From positions 1-64,000 of the forward strand of contig JABVXU010000144.1 in the NCBI GenBank assembly GCA_013365365.1: 64,000 nucleotides of DNA, in the 5' to 3' direction. Source of the DNA: Cruorifilaria tuberocauda (taxonomy: Eukaryota; Nematoda; Chromadorea; Rhabditida; Onchocercidae). Numbering within the stretch: the first letter of the stretch is position 1; each line of letters starts with the position of its first letter. Made by a program: the position numbers and the translations under genes. Positions 12,728-24,712 of this stretch are shown here, in pieces. The notes beneath the pieces are model-generated. The model made no database searches, was not told where the DNA came from, and saw only the letters and a program-made list of their open reading frames with translations.

Positions 12728-15700
12728 TTTAGCTAAATATAAGCTTATATTGAGTAAATAATCATAATACAATAATAACAATTAATAGTAAAAATCTTAG
12801 CGATGATAATTATAATGATAAATATATAAATTAATAGATGACAATAATAATAATAAATAAATAATGACGATAATACTATAACAAAAACAATAATAATAGA
12901 AATTTTATGAATAAATTATTTTCAGAAGATGAGTCATCAAATAATTATTTGTAACTTTTCTTAATAACTGACAATATACTAATTACAGCATAATAATTTC
13001 ACCCTTAAATTTCCTAAATTTCACTCTTAAATTGATTAAGCATATGCATGAAAAACAATAGCGTATATAAATATAATTTCAAGTATTTCATTATCAAATT
13101 TTACGATACAAAAGCACTTACTTTATTTCTAATTAATTTAAGAATTATTTATTATTCCAAATGTTAATTAATTTAATTTGAGCGAATTGTAAATAAAACA
13201 TTTTTATCACAACGTAAGTTGCAAAACTTCTGCTTTTTCTATCGAATTACCATTATTATCATCAATTCATAACAGAAAAATCTGCAGACAATTGAAATCT
13301 ATTACTTTGCTTCATATTTCTAATATTCTAATTTAAATTATTGCTCTTCTGCATCGCTTATTGCTACACGTAAATACATAGCATTGCATAAGTTATTATA
13401 AATTTGTTGTAAAGATTTTTTTAAACATATCGAATTTCAACTTCCAATTTAAAAGCAATGATTGTAAGAACTTAATATCAAATTAAAAAGAAAGCTTTTT
13501 TTGAATGACTTAAAATCGATAGATTCAAAGATAAAAAAAGATTAGAACACCTAACATTTGTTATCCAAAAAAATCTCATTGTTTTTTCACAAAAAAGAAA
13601 ATTCAGTCGTCTTATTCATTACTTTCATTATTACACACAAAACAAGAACTGATTTTCTTATGAATTATCAAATTTTCAATTTTATAATTTAAAATTTTAC
13701 AAGATTTTATTACCTATCCAAATATTTCCAAAATTAAAAATTCAATTCTCTAATATGTTAACAATGTGACAAATAAATTTGGCATTTTTAATACATTCTT
13801 CAATTTATAACTTTTTAGTAATATTTAAGTTAAAAATACGACGAAACTTTTTCCACTTTCATTTTTTAGAAAGGTTAAACAGAGGAAGCGAAGAAAAAAT
13901 TCATTCAAAAACAAAAAATAACAAATTTGAGCTTTTCCTTTCTTTCTTCGAAAAAGAAATTACATACTTCAAATCTGCTAAAGTTAAATGAATGATAAAA
14001 ATGTTCGTACACAACCATTTCTCTACCAATTCTACGGAAATGATAAAATAAACAGATTTTCAATTCATCACTCTTTTCTTGCAAGTTTCTAGTTTGCACT
14101 TTTGAATACGGAAAGATTAGAGGGATATATCCTATAAATATGAGAGGTAATTGCCAAGCAACTATTATTTTCGTCTTCGTTTATTTACATTTTGTGCATA
14201 TTTTGCAGTAAGCAAAATTTATGGAGAAAATAAAAATTCAATGATAATTGCATATCATTAGCATTGCTTATCATATGCTTTTCTTCTTTATTATTTCTAT
14301 CAGATTTTATTTCTTTTTTATTTCCAACGAAACTTATCGTTCTGACTATTAAGATGATGAAAAAATCACAAGACAGATTATTAAATGGATAAACTAATTT
14401 GCAGAGATCTTTTCTATCAAATCTTAACTTTTCCCCAATCCATATCACTGCTTTATTACTATTGCTATTATCACTATCGTCGTCATTATTCATATTTCTT
14501 CCGCCATTATCATTTTCATTGAACTATGTGATAATATCAACAATTATCAAATTTTAATCAACAGCTTAAAAATTCTTTGTTCTCAAACAATGACTACTGA
14601 ACATACTTAGTTTATTAAAACTTTTTTGTATTATTTGCTTTTTTAAAAATAAATTTTCAAAAAAAAAAGGAATAAGTAAGTGAAGTTTTACCATTAATAA
14701 TAAAGCTAATGAATGATTGAATGGAAAAATTAATTGATTAACACTTTGAGAATTTTTTTCTTATAGAAAATATCATCGAAATTTGTCTGAGTGTCTGAGC
14801 ATTAAGCATTCACTAGACACCAAATATGCAAACAGTTCTGTAAACGGAAAGTGTCTAAACTTGAATTCTGAAGTACTTCAAACACTGAAAATAAAAACTC
14901 AAGATTTCTCGTAATTTAAACGTTGAAATGGAGAGAAAAATGACATATCTAAATACCGAAAATGATCCTTTCATTATTGATTAAAGAATATTTGTTTAAA
15001 ATGCTAAGTTAAATTTACAATTCTATTTCATTTCCTTTTTATTTACTTCTAAAACTTCCTACAAATTCTCTATTCTCTGTCGTTTCATCATCTATCCTTA
15101 TCTTTTTCTGGGAAGTAAGGATGAATCTTAATCTTGAAATTTTATTTAGCTGAAATCAATTTTATAAATTAAATACAATATTCATTCATTATTTGGAAAG
15201 AAAATCACATATTAGATGAGAAATAATTTCTATTTCATGTATTTCATTTCATTTTCTATTTTATTTTATTTTTACTTTCTATTTCATTTCTCTTCATAAT
15301 TTTCGTTTAGCAATTCATTCTAAATAACAAAAGATTTAATATTTAAACGATTTTTATCTCTATAATTATTCTTTCATGGTGAATCAACTTTTCTGTTATT
15401 GATTGTTCAGATCACTTTTTTGTATCGAAATTGATTGTCCCTATGGAAATGATTTAATAATTGCAAATGGTTTAATTTGTTAGAAAATGATATAACTATA
15501 TTATGATTTAAGATAAAAATGAAATTAGAAAGAATATTTCACAGGGAAAGAATTTGTGAAACTTGAATTTGTGAAAAAATATGTCTTTGATTTTGGGAAA
15601 TCATTTTAAAACTTTAAAAGTTTTTTCTAACAAAAAAAGTTGGAATATTTATTTATTTTTTTTCCCGATACCTTCAAGGTTACCTTCTTCATCGATAAAT

Positions 15701-16775
15701 CATTTCTTTTTCTCAAATTCCGACTAATTAGCTGGAAAAAACAAAAAAACGCGAAATGAATTTTTAAATTAAATTAAATTAAGCACATCTTTTCTGCTAT
15801 GAATGATTCATTTACTTATTTCGATTGAAATTTTCGACAAATTTGTCAAATAATTTTAAAAAAGAAAAATAAAAAGCATTAATTTGAAATGTTTTCAAGT
15901 ATTTCTCGTCAAAAACAAGTTTCTCATTTTTTTTTCTCAAAAAATCTCATTCTTCCCTTTGCATCACAACGCACAGGCAACTCTTACTGTACCATTTCAA
16001 ATTTTCATCCTAATGTCAATCACTTTTTCTCCAAATTTATTTTCTTATTACATTTCTTTTTTCAATTTTAGTCACTTTTAAAAATGTATGTAAAGTAAGT
16101 AACCAATAATACCATTTGCTGTTGAAGAATATAAAATATAATGATATCAACTATGGATTAGGAGTTATTATTATATATGAAATTTATTTCTTGTAATATA
16201 ACAATTTTATGATATCGAAATCATAATTTATTGAATATTAAAAAATTTTGGGATATATAGTAATTACGTATAAATATTATAACTTAATATGATTGGGAGA
16301 TGAGAGGGAAATTTTTTAAGACTTATAAATATTGTCGTGAAATTTTTCTCTATTATTTTTCTCTATTTCTTTTACCTTAAATGCTATTGAAGATAACAAT
16401 ATTAATACCAAAGGAATTAATTTTAATTTCAAAACGTGTATCATTAGAAATCTTTAATGGACTATTTCAAAACAAGAACCATATGAAAAGTTAATGATAA
16501 TTATTACAATTAGATGATTATGTTCTAGTAAATATAGCAAGTAATCCACATTGGTAGTCCTTAAAATTACACTTTTCTAAAACTAAAAAATCCAAGAATC
16601 ACTTAATTTCATCAGAACAACTTTGTTGGTATCAAATTTTATTAATTAATTATTTCAAGTAATGGTAAAAACGAAGAATTAATGATAAATTCACATTCAT
16701 ATTAGTATCATCAATAATTCTGTAACAGTTCGATCTTCAGTTTTTTTTCTTTCTTTCAGATAAAATTGGGAATAA
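12728..16775. other. intergenic, low-complexity AT-rich
   Basis: About 4 kb without a supported gene. It includes an (ATA)n/(AAT)n-like tract around 12790-12900 and a T/ATTTC-rich stretch around 15220-15300. The frames at 14185-14493 and 15884-16081 have no splice support and a composition typical of noncoding AT-rich DNA. The right end should hold the promoter of the small HSP gene; I could not find a clean heat-shock element (inverted nGAAn blocks) in the last 400 bases. Confidence 0.5.
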
Positions 16776-18622
16776 ATGGCTCGACGTCCACTGATTTCAT
16801 CGTTTTCACCACGTTTCAGCCGATTTTTTGATGAATTCCGTGACTTTGACATGGAAAGATCATTCTTTCAACGACCTTACTGGACAGATTATCAGTTCGA
16901 AGATTCTCATAAGATGGGTTCCGGTATTGGCGAGGTTATCTTTTTTGTTTCTCATTCATTGCCTTAGGTAATGCGTGTTTAATAGACTTAAATTTAATAT
17001 TCATTTTAAAACAATTTCTTAAAAAAAGTTTAAATATGTATCAAAAGTCACCGAATTTAATCGTTATCACTTACCAGAAAATGCCCGATCTTATATAAAA
17101 TTTCTTTACTGAATTCATTTTAATTAATTTTAAAGAGTATCATTTCTAACTGATATTCTAACTTTCTAACTGACTTTTTAATTAATTAAAAAAATCTAAT
17201 TAATACAGTAATTGAAACAGGCTAATTTACTATGACCTGATTTTTAAGGTTATCGGTAAATGATGAAGTATCATCTTCAACAGCCAGTACTCCAAGTACT
17301 TATTATTATTAAAACATAATTATTATTATTAAAATATAATTGATCATTAACTGAACTTCCGGCCCCTAGCATCCATCATAAATAGTATAACAGGTTCTCA
17401 TTGCTTTTATCTTTTTTCTCTTCAGATAGTATACCGAAACATTTTCTCTTATATTTGTTATCTGTCGTTATCGCTTATCAATAGTTCTCACCATCTCTTT
17501 CTTCACAAAAGCGAAGGTACAAAGGATTGATCAAACAATCCTTTTTCCATCTTTTTCTTTCCTCTCTCTCTCTCAACACATACCACACACACTATCTATT
17601 CGAAATTCAGTTTTTCACCAATACATTTTCTTTAAATGGTTTTCAAATTTCCAAGTATACATTGGTCCTCACTGGATATTTACATCTAAATATTGGAAAT
17701 GATATATGGATCCCACCCATCGCCATTTGTTGTCGTTAAATCATTTATCAAAAAATCCTAGTTACCCTGTCCGAAGTACTGAAGTATTACTGAACACTTT
17801 CAACTGAAACAAAGCTCTACGCTAAACATTCACGACAATACATTTATCAACTCCTTCCCTTATCAATTACGATTAATCGTTTCAGATAACAGATGACGAT
17901 GAACATTACTCGGTGACCATTGATGTTTCGCAGTTTGCACCTGAAGACTTGAAAGTTTCCGTAAGTGATGGAATGGTCATCATTGAAGGTAAACATCCAA
18001 TGATCAGAGACCAATTTGGCGAGGTTAGTGCTTTTCTTCTTCTACTGCCAATATCTAATTTTTAATTACTGTCTGATATATTTTGATTTTCGTACTATTT
18101 AACATATATTCAATGTTTTTCTTCATTATTTTGTACTTTATTTTTCCAATTATTCAAGTAGTTCATAACAATCATTGCACAGGTAAGAAAACCAAAAGGA
18201 TGTTTATAATGTAGTACTACGTGAAGAAACTCACAGCATAATCGCGATTAGAAATGAAATGGTAATTTAATTCTAATCATTCGAATGTTAAGAATATATA
18301 TTTTGGAATGGTTGTGGAGTGATAGATGCCTATAGAGTATATTCGTAATTTTGAAGTCATGTTAGCCCATTTTTTAATAATTCTCAAACATTATATGACC
18401 ATATCAGAAAAATTCTTCTTTGCTTGTATTTTACGATTAAAACTCACTGAGAACTTGCAGATTGAACGTCAATTTACTCGTCGCTTAACGCTACCGAAAG
18501 ATACAAAACCTGAACTAGTTACTAGCGAATTAACAAAAGATGGTAAATTGACAGTGCAAACACCAAAGAAAGAGAAGAACCTCGCACAAACAAGGACCAT
18601 ACCAATTTTGAGAAAAGATTGA
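16776..18622 (+). CDS. small heat-shock protein (alpha-crystallin / HSP20 family)
   Basis: Exons 16776-16934, 17886-18023 and 18461-18622, all joined in phase 0, encode 152 residues. The N-terminal arm (about residues 1-53) is rich in Arg and Phe (PRFSRFFDEFRDF), as usual for the family. The alpha-crystallin domain runs from about residue 55 to 140: YSVTIDVSQFAPEDLKV, VIIEGKH, the hallmark ERQFTRRLTLP, then TSELTKDGKLTVQTPKK. The C-terminal tail holds an I-x-I-type motif (TIPIL) that docks onto a neighbouring dodecamer or oligomer subunit. The protein would act as an ATP-independent holdase in the cytosol. Length and sequence fit nematode HSP16/HSP25-type proteins. The first intron (about 950 bases) is long for this window. 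The gene is convergent with the TTC5 gene. Confidence 0.93.
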
Positions 18623-19327
18623 TGGAAATTAAGGTGATGAAAAAACTGGAACAAACATATACAATTACAATACCCAAAATCTAAACTAAAAAGAATCGAA
18701 TTACTGCAATTAAGATAGAATACCTTAAACATGACTGGAAAAGAAAAATGAGAAATGTTCGGTTTCAAATTGCAATTTCTTACCCTTGTGTTTGCGGAAT
18801 TATTATTCCTTTGTCAATTGTTTAAAAAAACGGTTAAATGTCTACAAAGGGAAGTTCATTATACAAATAGATTCCCTAATGATCAATCGTTTATTTCCAA
18901 GTGTATCAACAAGAATCCCAGAAGTGGGATAATTGATCCAAGTTTTGTGATATGGTATAGATTAAGAAAATTTTAACAACATACTTTCAAACTGTCAAAC
19001 TGTAAGCACTAATGAACAAATTTCAGTCGAGAATGACTATATAAATACAAATGATTCTCTAAAAAACAAAAATATACGGGGCGAATATATGAACGATGAC
19101 TAGATGGAATACGAAAAATGAAGAGAAATATTTGACAGCATATATCATCATCCAGTAAAACTTCAAAATGTTAAGTTCAGAGGCAAATCTTTGAATCGGA
19201 CCAAAGTTAAAAACCAGTACAGGAATAAAAATTCTAATCTAATATGAAGTAATTTCCTAAATACCAAAATCATTTTGCAAAGTTTAAATATTCCACACCA
19301 TTGTACAAAACGTTTCGAATGAAAGAA
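18623..19327. other. convergent intergenic region (3' flanks of HSP20 and TTC5 genes)
   Basis: About 700 bases between two stop codons facing each other. It contains the 3' UTRs of both genes and a short perfect inverted repeat near 18915 (ATCCCA...TGGGAT, 4-base loop). The frame at 18755-18976 has no family resemblance and is not annotated. Confidence 0.6.
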
Positions 19328-22300
19328 CTAGCGGATAGAATCAATGCCCATTGCACAAAATGCTAGATATTCTCTGCTCACCGGTTTACCATTTCTAAGC
19401 ATCTTCAACGGATGAATGATGCGAACAATCCGGAAATCAAGATTTCCACATTCGGTTTCTTCAGACGAAATCTAGAAAAGGGGGTCATTAATGCTAGAAT
19501 TCAGTAACAGGGATCCATGGTTCTTACTATTCAATAGCTAGCAGAAAAAAAATTCAAGAAACTATTCCAAAAATCCAGTCAAAAAGTTGGTATAATTTTT
19601 AGTGATCGCATAAGAGAAATGATGAAACATACCGTCAAGAAACTATCACTTATCTTTGCCATCAGCTTACCTTGACATCGATAACGTGAGGTTCAGGTAC
19701 AGCTATCGAATCACCGATAACCAGTCCAAATTCGTTTGATACATTATAAACAGAAAAGGCACAGCAAGACCCTTCGTTATCACAACCAACAAATGTGCTC
19801 AAATCAAAGTCTAAATAAGTTACCTTCTCCATACCTTTTATTATTCTAAGCATTTATACTTTATAAATTAGCAACAATAGAATAGAGTGGTACTATGGCG
19901 TTTCCCGTATCCTTATAAACTGAATTATATTAATTTTAAAATAAAGAACATTTATTACTTTCTTCCTCGAGTTCAGTTAATTTACAGCGCTATTTTGCCT
20001 TCAAAAACTCTATTTAAATAAATATAGATTTTCTGCATGTCTAAAGTTGATTGCATAGAGTCATTTAATGACAATGAGAACACTCTCAAAAAGCAAAAAT
20101 CCAATTTAGCACAGGAAATAACCTTTAGAAAAATGGAAGATTATGAAAACTTACTAAGGGATAACTTCTGCATTGGGAATAATTGCAACAACTTTGCCAC
20201 AAATCACAATCTCGTCATTGATTTCTTCCCTCAATTCCCGAAAGGAAACTGATCTGAGGATTTCTATTTTACCATTTCTCTTCTTGAATGGCTTTTTACA
20301 ATATGCACCAAAGTCCCTATCAGATATAGAAGATTTGAATTGTTGCATTTTCTTAGCAGTCAGTTTACCTGAAATAATCGAGTAAATAAGTTACCTTCTC
20401 CATACACGTAAATAAAAAACAAAATAGACAAACAAAAAAGCTAGTATTATAATACTTAATATTTCTTGTACAGTTGAAGATAACCACAAATCATTCTATG
20501 GCCATGATAATTAATCTCTCACATTGAATATGATTCAAATAATTTAACCAAAAATCTATGCGACCACCTTTATTTCGCACATGACTGTTAACTTGTTTTA
20601 AGAATGATAGTAGTGTTTCCAGTTGCTCCTTTGCTTCCAAATATCCCGGGTCGTACGCAGTAGCAATTTTCAAGTGCTTCAAAGACTCTCTGTAATCCTG
20701 GGTAAACTTGAGAGCAGTTGAATAATTGAGATGCAAATCCGCGTTATAATCCACATTACTAAGTTGCAAAGCTTTTTCATAAGCTTCTCGAGCTTTATTC
20801 TATAAAATGACCATCATTTATTTCAAAGATGAAAAGAATGAGGAAAAGGTTTCAAGTATAGGAAGGAAACAAACCAAAAGTTCCACATCTGTTTGGTACT
20901 TTAGGAAGAACTGTGTCAAACATGAATTTCCTAACGAATGCCATGCTTTTTCAGAATTAGGATCAAGCTCGACTGCTTCATTAGACAATTGAGCAGCTTC
21001 CTCTTGCAATGACAGCTGAAATTCCTCTTCTGCTGCACTTAAAGCAGTTTGTCGCAGTGCTGCTGCAAGTGAAATGAGACATTTCCCAGTACGTTCCAGA
21101 GCTAAAGATTTCTGAAAACAAATAGAAAATAATTATAAAAAATATGAAAAAGTTCAGAAAATAAACAAAGAAAAGGATACAAAAAATCTCAACAACCAGA
21201 AAAAAGTGAAATAGTTCGCTGAAATTATGGTTTTGGAAGATTGCACATCTGACGATGATAAGCAAACATCAAGACTGGCTCACAAAAATCTTTTTATCCA
21301 TGTTAGTAAGTAATTTTCAATTCTATAAAATTTCGAAAATTCTAAAATTCTTAATTTATTATTGTATATTTCATTTCATAAAAGTTAATAATATACAGTA
21401 TATATTTAAATTTGAACGATACTTACACGAAAACAATCAATAGCCATCTTGAAGTCTTCCCTCTTCCAGACACATTCCCCAAGTTCATACCATGCATCAG
21501 TCAATGTAGGATTCAACTTTACGGCACGTGATAAATATCTTTCACAGTTTGCATCATATTCCAAACAGATGTTTAGAATTCGCCCACAAATGTAATTATA
21601 TCCTGCCGATGTCGAGTGTACATTCATATCCAATGGAATATCCTGCGAAAAAAAATTGTTCTGGAAAAGTAGACGAAAATTATTAATGACAATGATGTTG
21701 ATGTTATCATGATGGTCGTAAACTAAATAGGTAAATTTAACAAAACCAATAGTTGCAAATTGTAGAATTCGAAGCATCACCATTATATTCACTGAAGCTG
21801 AGAATATCGTTATGATTTCTTTCGTAAACATCGAGATTTTTTTGAAAAACTAATGTGGAGAACTTATTATTGCTATAAATACAAGAAAGTTTAACGTTGT
21901 CTGTAGTTGGCATATGCTTGCTACTTTTCCATCTTTATAGACTTCTTCATTACAAATTAATCCGTTTTTCTGTGAATGTATTATATGATTACTGCCCAAG
22001 GCTTTGCTAAGGGATTTTGTGTTATGCATTATTTACGATTGTACAAAAGTTTATCGGGAGAGTTTGTTGACCTAGGTCAGATCATGATTTACAATTATAC
22101 AAGAGGTTATTGGAGATCTAGCTATTGACCTAGTGTCACCATTACCCTTTTTGACTGATTGCTATTACTATCGGTTCTGAATGAAGCATTGGTGTCAAGC
22201 TATACGACCAGCGAAGAGCTCAATTGTACCATAATTCGATGGTGTTCAGTCAAATTCAAATAACTTATTTGTTTGTGAATCCCGAATATCGAAATTTTTC

Positions 22301-22960
22301 CCAACAACAAATAATTTCAAACTATTAATTTGTAATTTTCGAATACTAATTATTTAATTATACTGTGCTGAAATGTGAACAGGAATGAACAGGTTAAATT
22401 CATTGAGTTATCACTGTCAGAAAAAAATTGGTTGAATGAATGAAATATTGAAACTATTGATTTATAAGAAGGAAAAAGTCAGCAACTAAATTAATTGAAG
22501 TCTTTCCGACTATTTATTAAAATTACTGAAACAATTAAGTTATGGAAGTGATAAAATTATGGAAATATTTAATTTTCTAAAGAATGGAAAAAATTAAAGC
22601 AACCAAAAAATCATGAATTAATAAGACAAATAAATTAGTTCAGATCAATGAAATGAACGGCATTATCAAAAAACTTACCTGCCAATGAAAGGATTAAAAC
22701 AACGATTAAATTACAGTTGAAATGATACATTAGTGAAATAATAAAAAGTTAGTGAAATTAAGTACGAAGCTATAGATAATAACAGGTAACATCGTGCCGC
22801 AAGAAGAACTATACATGAAATGAAATTTTACCTGAATTAATGGTAAAACCCTTTCGCGTAAGGCTCGTCTTTTTTCCATCAATGTGCATTTTGGAAAATG
22901 TACGTAGAAGCCGTCACGGAAACGCTCAGCTTCCTTGATTTTCTCCTCCAAAATTTCCAT
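19328..22960 (-). CDS. ttc5: TTC5 / STRAP homolog: tetratricopeptide repeat plus C-terminal OB-fold
   Basis: Seven minus-strand exons: 22960-22832, 21642-21427, 21111-20875, 20799-20568, 20368-20166, 19823-19671 and 19471-19328. This gives 437 residues, close to the 440 I recall for human TTC5. TPR signatures are clear: ERYLSRAVKLNPTLTDAWYE, ELGECVWKREDFKMAIDCF, AVELDPNSEKAWHSLGN, and DLHLNYSTALKFTQDYRES with IATAYDPGYLEAKEQL. The C-terminal OB-fold domain shows VVAIIP, CCAFSVYNV, GLVIGDSIAVPEP and a final RNGKPVS. TTC5 acts in p300 and stress-response transcription and recognises nascent tubulin to trigger tubulin mRNA decay. Two junctions are judgement calls: exon 4 is ended at 20568 (AAAG|GTGGTC) because this restores NKGKLTAKK, and the exon 5-6 junction was chosen by homology and phase. 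An acceptor (TTCTTCTAG) 21 bases upstream of the ATG suits a spliced leader. Confidence 0.88.
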
Positions 22961-24697
22961 TCCTCTGTTATTTCTCTAGAAGAACTGAGATCTTATTAAG
23001 GCTTTGTCACCATAACCTACAAAAACTTGGAACCATTGCATTTACAAACATGGCTATTACCGCAATCGTTTATTAAATGATTGACATAACTAACAGTTAT
23101 TAACCAAGTAGTGCGCAATTATCTGAAATAAATATTTCGCTGTCTTACTGCTAACAGTTATTTGATGATAAAATCTGAAACGAATTTATTATTCTCTATT
23201 GTTCAGTCTTTAATAATCTGTTTTGAAGAAAGAAAACAAGAAAAGACAACATTCTGAAAAAATACAGTAGTGGTAGTGCTCATGAGGAATCTTGACAATT
23301 TAAGACTAACGTCGGACTTTATAGACATAATTTAAAGATTTAAAGATAATTTAAATCCAAATGGATCCAAAAATAAGATTCCTAGAAAAATGGCAGTAAA
23401 AAATAAAACAATAAATAAAAAAAAATAAAACTTGTCAGAAAGTGGCAATTTTGAAACACTGGAAATTAAGAAATAAAATCTATTTAAATATTACAAGCCA
23501 AAAAAAAATATTTTTCATGAGGAGACAATAGCGATTGCTAATATTTGCGAAATATTATATCCTGAAAATAGCAAGCTAAGAAAATTGAGAAACAATCATA
23601 ACATTTATGATAATAATATTATATGAGAGAAAAAATGACAGTAAAAACAAAGAGAGAAAGGAGTGTAGAACTGATAATATTTTATCTGTCTCTTCTAATC
23701 ACTCCTTATCATTCTTTTCATACCAAGTAACGCCGAAATATTTGCTTAAATTCATCATTTTATCGCTTGACTGCTGAAAAAGGGAAAAGTGAGAGGAAGA
23801 ATTTAACGAATGTAAGGGAGCCTTATGATGGGATAGAAAAATTGCATGGGATTGGCGTTTCTTTGCTCGGAATGGTTGACTGTTCGTTTGATTAGTAGCA
23901 GTACTGTTTGTTGTAAGGAATTTGTTTGAAATTTAAGACAGGCTATTTTCAATTAATATTCACTTCAAATCCAAAATAATTACATCATCTTCTTAACAAT
24001 ATTTTTCTCAGCAAACGGTACTGAAAGGAAATTTTTGTTTTTTATGTTTACATCGGAACTTATATCTTCTTTGTTTCAACTTTTATTCAAACTGATTGGC
24101 ATGATTAATGTTAAGATTGTAGTTTCCCATGCTGCATACTCTGAGTTCTAGACTTTTATTACGGCGAAATTTTAGATTTTAGACTTTTTCAAAAAGTAGC
24201 ATGCATAATTACTATGTCTAATATCTATAGCCATGTTAGCAATGATTTTTCGAAAAAAAGGCTGTCTCACATTATGATCAGTGATTGCTATATTTGAAAT
24301 AAGATTTCGAAATTAAAATTCAAAAAATTAAACAGTACAGAAAATTATATGGTTAATATTACTACTTATCAATAAAAAAAATTGCACAAAAATGACTGGT
24401 CGAACTAGATCTTTTAATATAACATCTAATGCAAACTAGTATGAAACCTCTTCATTCTTCAATAAGTTTCATGAAAATCTCGTGAAATTCAAAATTTCCT
24501 CATATATTTCCTTACATATCGAATTTAGTTGTATTGGCAATCTTTTTTTCAGTTGTCATTTCCTACAAATTCCCAATTTTTCAATTATTTTATCATCTTT
24601 AAAAAATTTTCAAATATTCAATTTTACTTCAACTAAATAAATGCGATTGGAATAATGATTATATTAGATGTTTTTCAAGTTAACATAATGATTTCAG
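22961..24697. other. divergent intergenic region between TTC5 and REPS genes
   Basis: About 1.7 kb that should contain both promoters. No open frame of note. A short acceptor (ATTTCAG) ends at 24697, 15 bases before the REPS ATG, and is a candidate spliced-leader or 5'-UTR acceptor. Confidence 0.5.
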
Positions 24698-24712
24698 ACG
24701 AAAAACTTGGCA

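Noticed and set aside
18912..18930. Short perfect inverted repeat in the HSP20 3' flank
   Set aside because: A 6-bp stem is too short to call a regulatory RNA element without conservation.
20037..20385. Overlapping plus-strand frames across TTC5 exon 5
   Set aside because: Shadows of the minus-strand coding exon, which has family matches and correct splice sites.
20523..20799. Longer version of TTC5 exon 4 ending at 20523
   Set aside because: Phase is also compatible, but it inserts 15 residues where TTC5 reads directly from NKG into KLTAKK; the donor at 20567 gives the better match.
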